The translations under genes were made by a program, and so were the position numbers. The notes under the pieces are model-generated. The model was not told the DNA's origin. It searched no databases and saw only the letters and a program-made list of their open reading frames with translations. From Gaiellasilicea sp033857955 (GTDB lineage: Bacteria > Actinomycetota > Thermoleophilia > Gaiellales > Gaiellaceae): a stretch of DNA of 64,000 nt. The stretch lies in NCBI GenBank assembly GCA_033857955.1, contig JAWVCW010000039.1, positions 1 to 64,000 of the forward strand, in the 5' to 3' direction. Each line of letters starts with the position of its first letter. Positions within the stretch are counted from its first letter, which is position 1. Below are positions 17,654-24,475 of this stretch, piece after piece.

Positions 17654-18357
17654 CCCGGGAGCTCGTCTACGGCCGCCGGCCCGTGCGCGAGGCGATCCGC
17701 GGCCCGCGTGAGGTGCTCGAGGTCTGGGCGACCGAGCGGGCGCTTGCTTCCGAGCCGTGGCTGCGCGACGGCCCGCGCGTCCACGTCAAGCCGGACCGCG
17801 AGATCAGCGAGGCGGCCGAGACGCGCGACCACCAGGGCGTGATCGCCTGGTGCGAGCCGTATCGCTATGCGGACGCGCATGAGCTGGCAGCGGTCGAGCG
17901 ACCGCTGATCGCGTGCCTCGATCAGGTCACGGATCCCCGCAACCTGGGCGCCGTGATCCGCAGCGCCGAGGGAGCGGGGGCGACCGGCGTGGTCGTGCCG
18001 GCGCACGGATCCGCGCGCGTGACCGCAGCGGTCTGCCGCGCCTCCGCGGGCGCCGTCGAGCACCTGCCGGTGGCGGTCGTGCCCAACCTCGCCCGCTACC
18101 TCAACGAGATCAAGCGCGGCGACCTCTGGATCTACGCTGCCTCGGCGGAGGCCGGGCAGGACATGTGGAGCGCCGACCTCACCGGCGGCCTCGCGCTCGT
18201 CTTCGGCGCCGAGGGCAAGGGAGTGAGGCCGCTCGTGCGCCGTGCGTGCGACGCGACCGTCTCGATCCCGCTCGCCGGCAAGGTGGAGTCGCTCAACGTC
18301 AGCGTCGCTGCGGCGCTCCTCCTCTACGAGGCGCGTCGGAGACGAGGGGATGGCTGA
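17650..18357 (+). CDS. rlmB: 23S rRNA 2'-O-methyltransferase, RlmB/TrmH (SpoU) family
   Basis: SpoU-family RNA ribose methyltransferase, 235 residues. The N-terminal substrate-binding domain begins VYGRRPVREAI. The knotted catalytic domain has motif 1 (DQVTDPRNLGAVIRSAEG), motif 2 (LVFGAEGKGVRPLVR) and motif 3 (SIPLAGKVESLNVSVAAAL), with the SAM-binding trefoil residues. Position after cysS matches RlmB (YacO) in Bacillus-type gene order. It modifies G2251 of 23S rRNA if orthologous to E. coli RlmB; a close tRNA-modifying relative cannot be excluded. Confidence 0.9.
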   Translation: MTRELVYGRRPVREAIRGPREVLEVWATERALASEPWLRDGPRVHVKPDREISEAAETRDHQGVIAWCEPYRYADAHELAAVERPLIACLDQVTDPRNLGAVIRSAEGAGATGVVVPAHGSARVTAAVCRASAGAVEHLPVAVVPNLARYLNEIKRGDLWIYAASAEAGQDMWSADLTGGLALVFGAEGKGVRPLVRRACDATVSIPLAGKVESLNVSVAAALLLYEARRRRGDG

Positions 18358-18781
18358 GCCGACTCTCTATCTCTTCGACGGCTACAACCTGCTCCGCGCG
18401 GGCTCGTTCGCCGATGAGCGCGAGCTGACGGACTCGCTCGTGTCGTTCGTCGCCTTGCGTGGCGCCCTCGGAGTGCTCGTCTGGGACGGCGCCGGAACAG
18501 ACGCTCAGATCGGCCCGCTCGCCGTTCGCTATGCGCCGCACGCCGATGCGGTGCTCGAGCGGCTCGCCGCAGAGCACCGCGCCACCGAGGTGGTCTGCCT
18601 CGTGTCGTCCGACTTCGCCGTGCGCGGCACCTCGGGGCAGGAGGTCCAGAAGCGATCCTCCCGTTCGTTCCTCGGCGACCTCGGGGCGCTTCGCCACTCG
18701 GAGTCCCACGGCTCCCGTCTCGGCGACTCGCTCGACGCCGAGACACGTGCCCGGCTCGAGCGGCTCCGTCGCGGCGAATAG
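18350..18781 (+). CDS. NYN-domain ribonuclease, YacP/Rae1 family
   Basis: 143-residue PIN-like NYN endoribonuclease. The N-terminal YLFDGYNLLRAG carries the catalytic Asp and Asn. Further family acidic residues lie in LVWDGAG and VVCLVSSDFAVR. Bacillus YacP (Rae1) cleaves mRNA on the ribosome; the same role is inferred here from family and from gene order (rlmB-yacP-sigH). ATG 18350 lies 8 bases before the rlmB stop, with GAGGGG just upstream. Confidence 0.87.
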   Translation: MAEPTLYLFDGYNLLRAGSFADERELTDSLVSFVALRGALGVLVWDGAGTDAQIGPLAVRYAPHADAVLERLAAEHRATEVVCLVSSDFAVRGTSGQEVQKRSSRSFLGDLGALRHSESHGSRLGDSLDAETRARLERLRRGE

Positions 18782-18787
18782 TCGACG

Positions 18788-18801
18788 CGAACATACGTTC
18801 C
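18788..18801. promoter_or_regulatory. LexA-type SOS box upstream of sigH
   Basis: CGAACATACGTTCC fits the Gram-positive LexA consensus CGAACRNRYGTTYC at every position. A second, looser GAAC-N6-GTTC follows at 18802-18815. The site is 7 bases after the NYN gene stop and 28 bases before the -35 box of a good promoter for the sigma factor gene. Confidence 0.7.
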
Positions 18802-18828
18802 GAACAGAATCGTTCTATTGCAATGCAC

Positions 18829-18857
18829 TTGTAACTTGCGGATGCTCTTGCTATCTT
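18829..18857 (+). promoter_or_regulatory. Sigma-70-type promoter of sigH
   Basis: TTGTAA and TATCTT are separated by exactly 17 bases in an A+T-richer stretch. The start codon is 84 bases past the -10 box. AACC/GGTT arms at 18865-18876 lie near the expected transcription start. Confidence 0.6.
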
Positions 18858-18940
18858 CTCCCTCAACCTAAGGGTTAGAGTTCAACGTCCGGCACGGCGG
18901 ACGCCCCGATTCTTTCCCGCCAAATCCAGGGAGATCGCGA

Positions 18941-19606
18941 ATGTCCGCTCACCCCGCCACAGCGGTCAAGTCGGCGCAGAAGGCTCAACGAGAGCTTGAG
19001 GATTTGCAGCTGGTGATGAGGGCACGCAACGGCAGCCAGGCCGCACTCGACGCGTTGATGCGTCGCTACACCGGCTTCGTCCGCCTCAAAGCGAGCTCCT
19101 ACTTCCTTGCCGGCGGCGACTCCGAGGACCTCGTCCAGGAGGGTCTGATCGGCCTCTACAAGGCGGTGCGGGACTTTCGCGCCGACAAGGAGACCTCCTT
19201 CCGCAGCTTCGCCGAGTTGTGCGTCACGCGGCAGATCATCACCGCGATCAAGACCGCGACGCGCTTCAAGCACCAGCCGCTGAACCAGTACATCTCGTTC
19301 AGCCACACACCCGCCGGCCAGGACAACGACGGCGAGTGCACGCTGGGCGACGCGCTCCCCGGCCCGACGACGAACGATCCTGCGGTCTGCGTGATCTCGA
19401 CCGAGGAGCTGCAGAGCCTCGTCTTCTCGCTCGGCACCGGCCTCTCACGGCTGGAGGCCGAGGCGCTTCGTTGCTACCTCGAGGGCCTCTCCTACGAGGA
19501 CATGGCCGTCGAGCTGGGGTGCGACTGCAAGACGATCGACAACGCGCTCCAGCGGGTCAAGCGCAAGATCGTGGCCCACCAGAAGACGCGCGAGGTGCTC
19601 CAGTAG
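18941..19606 (+). CDS. sigH: RNA polymerase sigma factor, SigH (Spo0H) type
   Basis: Sigma-70 family protein of 221 residues. Region 2 is clear (YFLAGGDSEDLVQEGLIGLY, FRSFAELCVTRQIITAIKTA), and this wording is characteristic of the SigH/Spo0H group. A linker with two Cys (GECTLG and AVCVIS) precedes region 4 (LSRLEAEALRCYLEGLSYEDMAVELGC plus the HTH). The ATG has AGGGAG 7 bases upstream. Position after the NYN gene copies the Bacillus sigH locus. In Bacillus SigH drives stationary-phase and early sporulation genes; here its regulon is unknown. The upstream LexA-type site suggests damage control of this factor. Confidence 0.92.
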   Translation: MSAHPATAVKSAQKAQRELEDLQLVMRARNGSQAALDALMRRYTGFVRLKASSYFLAGGDSEDLVQEGLIGLYKAVRDFRADKETSFRSFAELCVTRQIITAIKTATRFKHQPLNQYISFSHTPAGQDNDGECTLGDALPGPTTNDPAVCVISTEELQSLVFSLGTGLSRLEAEALRCYLEGLSYEDMAVELGCDCKTIDNALQRVKRKIVAHQKTREVLQ

Positions 19607-19628
19607 CGCGAGTACGATCCCGGCGTCG

Positions 19629-19704
19629 GCCGGAGTAGCTCAGCTGGTAGAGCAACTGCCTTGTAAGCAGTAGGTCGTGGGTTCGAGTCCCGCCTCCGGC
19701 TCCA
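19629..19704 (+). tRNA. tRNA-Thr (anticodon TGT)
   Basis: A complete cloverleaf: acceptor GCCGGAG pairs with CTCCGGC, the D arm is GCTC/GAGC, and the anticodon arm ACTGC/GCAGT holds loop CTTGTAA with anticodon TGT. The T arm is GTGGG/CCCGC with loop TTCGAGT. The discriminator is T and CCA is encoded. It reads ACA Thr codons. Confidence 0.97.
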
Positions 19705-19712
19705 GGAACGAA

Positions 19713-19748
19713 GAAGCCCCGCCCCTCCGTTGCAGAGGGCGGGGCTTC
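19713..19748. terminator. Strong bidirectional stem-loop terminator
   Basis: GAAGCCCCGCCC and GGGCGGGGCTTC make a perfect 12-base stem around a 12-base loop, followed by CGTCTTT on the plus strand. It lies between tRNA-Thr and the convergent MMPL gene and can serve both. Confidence 0.85.
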
Positions 19749-19767
19749 CGTCTTTCGGGTTCGAGGG

Positions 19768-21984
19768 CTACGCGGCGCGGGGCAGCGCCGGCGCCTCCGG
19801 AGCCTCGTCGTGCTCGAGGTGGGGGAGCCACTCGAGCCACTTCGGCAGGTACCAGTTGCGGTCTCCGAGCAGCTTCATCGTCGCGGGCAGGAGCACCGCG
19901 CGGATGAGGGTGGCGTCGATGAGGACTGCGGCTGCGAGGCCGAGACCCATTTCCTTCATATCGATCACGGGCAGCAGGGCGAACACCGAGAAGGTGCCGA
20001 CCATGACGACGGCGGCGCTCGTGACCACACCCGCCGAGGACTTGATCCCGTGTGCGACTGCCTCGTCGTTCGAGAGGCCGCGGTCATAGGCCTCACGGAC
20101 GCGGCTCAGGATGAACACGTGATAGTCCATCGAGAGGCCGAACAGGATCACGAACAGGAACATCGGCAGCCACGGCGTGATGCCGCCGTTCGACTGGAAC
20201 CCGAACAGGCTCTCGCCCCAGCCCCACTGGAAGACCGCGACGAGGATGCCGTACGCAGCTCCCACGGAGAGCAGGTTGAGGACGATCGCCTTGATCGCGA
20301 CCACGAGCGAGCGGAACGAGGCCAGCAGGATCAAGAAGGCGAAGATCAGAACGAAGCCGAAGACCAGCGGCGCCGACCCCTTCATCTTGGTTTCCCAGTC
20401 CTTGTCCAGCGCTGTCGTACCGGTGACCGCGTACTCGACGCCGGCGACCTTGCCGATCGTCTGCGGCAACACCTTGTCCCGCAGCGTTGCGAGCGCAGCC
20501 TGCGAGGTGGCGTCCGTGCCGGACCCCGCCAGCGTGACGTCCACGGTGGCGACGGTGTTGTCGCGGCTTGCCTCGACCTCGATCGGGCCCTTCAGCTGGC
20601 CCGTTGCGAGTGCCTGCCGCTTTAGCTCGTCGATCGCGTTCCGAACGGGCTGGGCGCGGACGTCATCGGCCTTGATCGCCACGATCGCGGGGTCGTTGCC
20701 GCCAGGGAAGGCGTCGTCGAACTTCTTCAGCGGCTCGATCTCGGGGATGGCGATGTCGTCGAGTCCGGTCGTGGTGGTGTTGAGCGAGAAGGCGGGCACC
20801 GTCAGCGCGACGAGCACGGCGGCGGCGGCGACGGCCGAGAGGACCGGGCGCCGGAGGACGCCGTTCAGGATCGCATTCCAGAAGCGGCTCTCGCCGTCCT
20901 TGCGCCGGAGCCGGTGCAGGAAGGGCAGGCGTCCCTTCTCGACCCGATCGCCGAGCTTCCCGAGCAGCGCGGGCAGCACGGTCAGTGAGCCGATCATCGC
21001 GACCGCGACGACCATCATCGTGCCGATCGAGAAGGACATGAAGGTCTTGTCGCCCGACAGGAACATGCCTGCCATGGCGATCAGGACGGTGATGCCGGAG
21101 ATCAGGACGGCGCGGCCGGACGTGGCCGCGGCGGCCTCGAGTGCTGCATGCTCGCTCCGCCCGGCGGCACGCTCTTCGCGCTCGCGCCGGAGGTAGAAGA
21201 GCGAGTAGTCGATCCCGACCGCGAGGCCGATCAGCAGGATCACCTCGGCGATCGACTCGTCCACGGGGACGAACTGGCTGGGTAGCGCGATCAGGCTCGT
21301 GGTCGCGATGACCGCCGTCACCGCGAGGAGCAGCGGGACGAGTGCGGCAACGGCGGAGCCGAAGACCAGCAGCAGGATCACGAGCGTGAGAGGCAACGCG
21401 ACCATTCCGGCCGTCTTGAGCATGGAGTCGAACGCATCGTCGACCGCCTTGCCGGAGCTGGCGCTGCCGAGCTCGTCGATGGCGAAGCCCGGGTGCCGAG
21501 CTGCGGTCTTGTCGACCGCGGCCTCGATCGTCTCGATGTAGGCGATGGCCTCGTCGTAGTTACCCTGCGGGCTGAACTTCACCATGGCCGACCGGCCGTC
21601 GGTGGAGACCAGATCGGCATGACCGACATCGAGCGGCGATTCGAGCTTACGAACCTTGGGGATCGCGTTGAGCGTCTTGGTGACGTCCTCGATCGCCGAT
21701 CTGAACGCCGGATCCGTCGCCTTCAGGGTCTTGGACTCGATCAGCACGATCTCGCCCTGCTCGTCCGCGGACTGCGGGAAGCCGGCGTCGATGATCTTCG
21801 TCGCGCGGCCGGCCTCGCCGACGGCGAGGTCGTTCTGCTCGAGGTACTTGGTGCCGACCACGCCGCCGATGAAGACGGACGCGATCACGAATGCGAGCCA
21901 GCCGAAGACTGCCGTCTTCCAGTGGTTCGCACTCCAGCGGCCCATCCGGGCCGCGAGATTGTTGCTGTGCTTCAGGGGTGACAT
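19768..21984 (-). CDS. MMPL/RND family membrane transporter
   Basis: 738-residue RND protein of the MMPL type with two repeated halves. Each half has one helix (KTAVFGWLAFVIASVFIGGVV), a large external domain, then five clustered helices. RND motifs include GLAVGIDYSLFYLRREREE in the first half and FGLSMDYHVFILSRVREAYD in the second, with the proton-relay Asp-Tyr pairs. Mycobacterial relatives export lipids; the substrate here is unknown. The ATG at 21984 begins the homologous cytoplasmic stretch before helix 1; an upstream frame extension is not homologous. A PAP2 enzyme gene lies just upstream on the same strand. Confidence 0.92.
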   Translation of the reverse strand: MSPLKHSNNLAARMGRWSANHWKTAVFGWLAFVIASVFIGGVVGTKYLEQNDLAVGEAGRATKIIDAGFPQSADEQGEIVLIESKTLKATDPAFRSAIEDVTKTLNAIPKVRKLESPLDVGHADLVSTDGRSAMVKFSPQGNYDEAIAYIETIEAAVDKTAARHPGFAIDELGSASSGKAVDDAFDSMLKTAGMVALPLTLVILLLVFGSAVAALVPLLLAVTAVIATTSLIALPSQFVPVDESIAEVILLIGLAVGIDYSLFYLRREREERAAGRSEHAALEAAAATSGRAVLISGITVLIAMAGMFLSGDKTFMSFSIGTMMVVAVAMIGSLTVLPALLGKLGDRVEKGRLPFLHRLRRKDGESRFWNAILNGVLRRPVLSAVAAAAVLVALTVPAFSLNTTTTGLDDIAIPEIEPLKKFDDAFPGGNDPAIVAIKADDVRAQPVRNAIDELKRQALATGQLKGPIEVEASRDNTVATVDVTLAGSGTDATSQAALATLRDKVLPQTIGKVAGVEYAVTGTTALDKDWETKMKGSAPLVFGFVLIFAFLILLASFRSLVVAIKAIVLNLLSVGAAYGILVAVFQWGWGESLFGFQSNGGITPWLPMFLFVILFGLSMDYHVFILSRVREAYDRGLSNDEAVAHGIKSSAGVVTSAAVVMVGTFSVFALLPVIDMKEMGLGLAAAVLIDATLIRAVLLPATMKLLGDRNWYLPKWLEWLPHLEHDEAPEAPALPRAA

Positions 21985-22022
21985 GACGGGGTGATTCCTT
22001 TCGATTGCGGTGGGGATCGAGC

Positions 22023-22817
22023 TCAGGCTGCCCGGGCGTGCGACGGAGCGGAGTGCGGCGTCCAGGCGTTCGGTGGTGCGGGGAGCCGTACCGGTGCGGG
22101 AAGTGCCGGCGCGGCGAGCCGGGACGCGACGAGCCAGCCGGCCGCCACGACGACCGCTCCGGCGGCTGCGTCGAAGATGAAGTGGTTGCCGGTCCCGACG
22201 ACGATCAGCAGCATCGCGGCGGGGTACGAGGCTCCGAGGAGCCGCAGCCAGCGCTGCGAGGCGAGCCGAGCGACCGCGACACCGACGATCAGCGAATAGC
22301 CGAAGTGCAGGCTCGGGACGGCTGCGATCGGGTTGTAGAAGCTGCCGAGCAGGTCTGAGCTGAGGTTGAGCCCGGTGTGGGTCGTGACGGTGTCCGCGAA
22401 GCCGAGGCCGGCGAGGCGCGGCGGCGCGGCGGGGTAGAGCACGTAGCCGGCCAGCGCCAGCGCCGTGCTGACGATCAGCGTCGTGCGCAGGAACGGGAAC
22501 GCGTGCGGGCGGCAACGGTGCACCCAGGTGAGCGCAGTCGCCGTGCCCGCGAAGTGCAAGACGACGTAGAGGAGGCCGAGCAGCGCGGGCACTCCCGGCA
22601 GCGCGGACACGAAGCTCTGCACGTCGCGCTCGACGAAGAGATTGAGGTGGCGCTCCAGCGCGACGATGTCGGCCGTGTGGGCGCGAGCCGCAACCCAGTT
22701 CTCGCTGCCGAAGCCGCGGACGAGCTCATACCCGCCGTACAGGGCGGCGAGCGCTGCGATCTCGATTCGGCCCGAGTAGGGCCGGTCAGCGAGCCTGCGG
22801 ATGCGATCGAACGACAT
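22023..22817 (-). CDS. PAP2-family membrane phosphatase/phosphotransferase
   Basis: 264-residue membrane enzyme of the PAP2_3 (inositol phosphotransferase, Aur1-like) type. Conserved segments are YPAAPPRL, AAVPSLHFGYS (active-site Ser-Leu-His) and GTGNHFIFDAAAG (second catalytic His and Asp). About six hydrophobic helices are visible. Likely substrates are lipid phosphates or lipid head groups. ATG 22817 is preferred over GTG 22838 because GGGAG lies 9 bases upstream. It is 38 bases before the MMPL transporter gene and may share its transcript, suggesting linked envelope-lipid functions. Confidence 0.85.
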   Translation of the reverse strand: MSFDRIRRLADRPYSGRIEIAALAALYGGYELVRGFGSENWVAARAHTADIVALERHLNLFVERDVQSFVSALPGVPALLGLLYVVLHFAGTATALTWVHRCRPHAFPFLRTTLIVSTALALAGYVLYPAAPPRLAGLGFADTVTTHTGLNLSSDLLGSFYNPIAAVPSLHFGYSLIVGVAVARLASQRWLRLLGASYPAAMLLIVVGTGNHFIFDAAAGAVVVAAGWLVASRLAAPALPAPVRLPAPPNAWTPHSAPSHARAA

Positions 22818-22904
22818 GACCGCAGACTCCCAGCCCACGGGGGGCTAAACCATGCGGAAAGCCAGCGTCTGCGGGTGCGGCTACCCGTACAGCGACCCGG
22901 CGGA

Positions 22905-24101
22905 CTAGCCGCGGAGGAGCGCGAGCACGGCGAGCACGCGGCGGTGATCCTCGGCCGTGGCGGGCAGGCGGAGCTTCACGAAGATGCTCGTCACGTGCTT
23001 CTCCACGGCGCGGAGGGTGACGAACATCCGCTCGGCGATCGCCTGGTTCGAGCGGCCCTCGGCCATGAACTCGAGGACCTCGCGCTCGCGGGGCGACAGG
23101 TCGCCGAGCGGATCGTCGCGTCGGCGCCTGCCCACGAGCTCGCTGACGACGGCCGGGTCGAGCGCCGACCCGCCTTCGGCGACGCGCCTCACCGCGGCGG
23201 AGAACTCACCGATGTCGGCGACCCGGTCCTTCAGGAGGTAGCCGACGCCTTCTGCGCTCTCGGAGAGGAGATCCATCGCGTAGGCGGGCTCGACGAACTG
23301 GGAGAGGACGAGCACGCCCGTCGAGCTGTGGCGCTCGCGAATCTCCTTGGCGGCTCGCAGGCCCTCGTCGGTCTGCGTGGGCGGCATGCGGATGTCGACG
23401 ACCGCGACGTCCGGCTTGTGCATCGCGACGTGACGCAGCAGGTCCTCGGCGTTGCCCGACTGCGCAACGACGTCGAATCCGGCCTCCAGGAGCAACCGGG
23501 CGATTCCTTCGCGCAGCAGTATCGAGTCGTCGGCGAGCACGACGCGGACGGGCGTCGCGCCGGGACGTGCGCGCAAAGCGGGGAAGTCGCTTCCGAGGCC
23601 GGGCTCGTCGAGCTGGAAGATCCGCTCCGGCTCGGCCATGTCGGGCAGCGACCAGAGTCCGAGGTCGCGCAGATCTCGTCCTGTGGCGAGCTCCGTGGCG
23701 GCCGTCTCGGAGGCGACGATCTGGCCGCCGTGGCCGGTCGAGGCGATCCGGAAGGCGCGATGGACGTCGACCCCGACGTAGCCGTCCTCGGCGAGCGCGG
23801 CAGTGCCGGTGTGCAGGCCGATCCTGACGCGGACCGGCGCCGGCCAGGCATGGCCACCGAGCCGCCGCTGCGCGTCGATGGCCGCGTCCGCCGCCTCGCC
23901 CGACGAGGCGAAGGCGGCGAAGAGCTCGTCCCCGCGGGAGTCCACCTCGTGGCCGTTGCACCCCGAGACCGCCTCTCGCAGCAGGCGCCGGATGTCTGAG
24001 AGGACGGGTTGCCACTTGTCCCCGAGGTCCTGGGCCAGGCGCGTCGAGCCCTCGACGTCGGCGAACAGGAAGGTGACGGTGCCGGTTGGAAGCGCGCTCA
24101 C
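22905..24101 (-). CDS. Class III cyclase domain-receiver-LuxR HTH fusion protein
   Basis: 398-residue signalling protein with three modules. Residues ~1-165 are a class III nucleotidyl cyclase homology domain (TVTFLFADVEGSTRLAQDLG; then HEVDSRGDELFAAF; RIGLHTGTA). The position of the usual adenine-selecting Lys is Asp (EVDSRGDE), so activity or substrate is uncertain. Residues ~190-315 are a NarL-type receiver (VVLADDSILLREGIARLL, VAVVDIRMPP, LLKDRV). The rest is a LuxR HTH (LSPREREVLEFMAEGRSNQAIAERM). The start GTG 24101 fits the cyclase N-terminus. No kinase gene is adjacent on this strand before the small gene; the PAS kinase 400 bases away may be its partner. Confidence 0.88.
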   Translation of the reverse strand: MSALPTGTVTFLFADVEGSTRLAQDLGDKWQPVLSDIRRLLREAVSGCNGHEVDSRGDELFAAFASSGEAADAAIDAQRRLGGHAWPAPVRVRIGLHTGTAALAEDGYVGVDVHRAFRIASTGHGGQIVASETAATELATGRDLRDLGLWSLPDMAEPERIFQLDEPGLGSDFPALRARPGATPVRVVLADDSILLREGIARLLLEAGFDVVAQSGNAEDLLRHVAMHKPDVAVVDIRMPPTQTDEGLRAAKEIRERHSSTGVLVLSQFVEPAYAMDLLSESAEGVGYLLKDRVADIGEFSAAVRRVAEGGSALDPAVVSELVGRRRRDDPLGDLSPREREVLEFMAEGRSNQAIAERMFVTLRAVEKHVTSIFVKLRLPATAEDHRRVLAVLALLRG

Positions 24102-24151
24102 TAGGAGAGAGTCTAGGAGCGCATCGTCACCAAGCTCGAGCGGGGTGCGTT

Positions 24152-24379
24152 CTACGCGGCGACGTCGAGCAGTTCGGGGCTGCGGCGCGCCGCATAGGCG
24201 AACGGGTGGTAGAAGGCGTCGAGGGCGCGGGAGCTGTCGACGACGAGCTCGAAGGACGAGTCCGTCGCCAGGTGCAGGACCTCGACGGCGACGCTGTCGT
24301 CCTCGGGTGACCACCAGAGGACGACGTCGATGCCGTCGCTCCGTCGGTGGGCCAGATCTTGTCTGTGACCGGCGTACAT
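24152..24379 (-). CDS. Small conserved protein, function unknown
   Basis: 75-residue soluble protein (MYAGHRQDLAHRRSDG at the N-terminus). It has alternating strands (IDVVLWW, VAVEVLHLA, FELVVD) and ends with ALDAFYHPFAYA. I recognise it as a small protein recurring in Thermoleophilia and other actinobacteria, without known function. The ATG at 24379 is chosen because AGGAGG lies 5 bases upstream. An in-frame ATG at 24406 would add nine residues but has poor ribosome binding. It sits alone between two signalling genes. Confidence 0.75.
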   Translation of the reverse strand: MYAGHRQDLAHRRSDGIDVVLWWSPEDDSVAVEVLHLATDSSFELVVDSSRALDAFYHPFAYAARRSPELLDVAA

Positions 24380-24475
24380 CGCTTCCTCCTGGGCGGTTGT
24401 GTTCATGCCGCCAGGATTTCATGCGCACGTCGCCCCAGACATGCGGGGAGCAGGCATCCTCGGGTACGGCTGGCC

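Noticed and set aside
19768..22515. N-terminal extension of the MMPL transporter back to 22515
   Set aside because: The extension overlaps the PAP2 gene in another frame, is Arg/Ala-rich and has no homology; ATG 21984 starts the real protein.
22852..22908. 18-codon frame with a CGCGYPYSDP product on the plus strand
   Set aside because: Very short, no clear ribosome-binding site, and it overlaps the end of the opposite gene. The Cys pair is suggestive but not enough.
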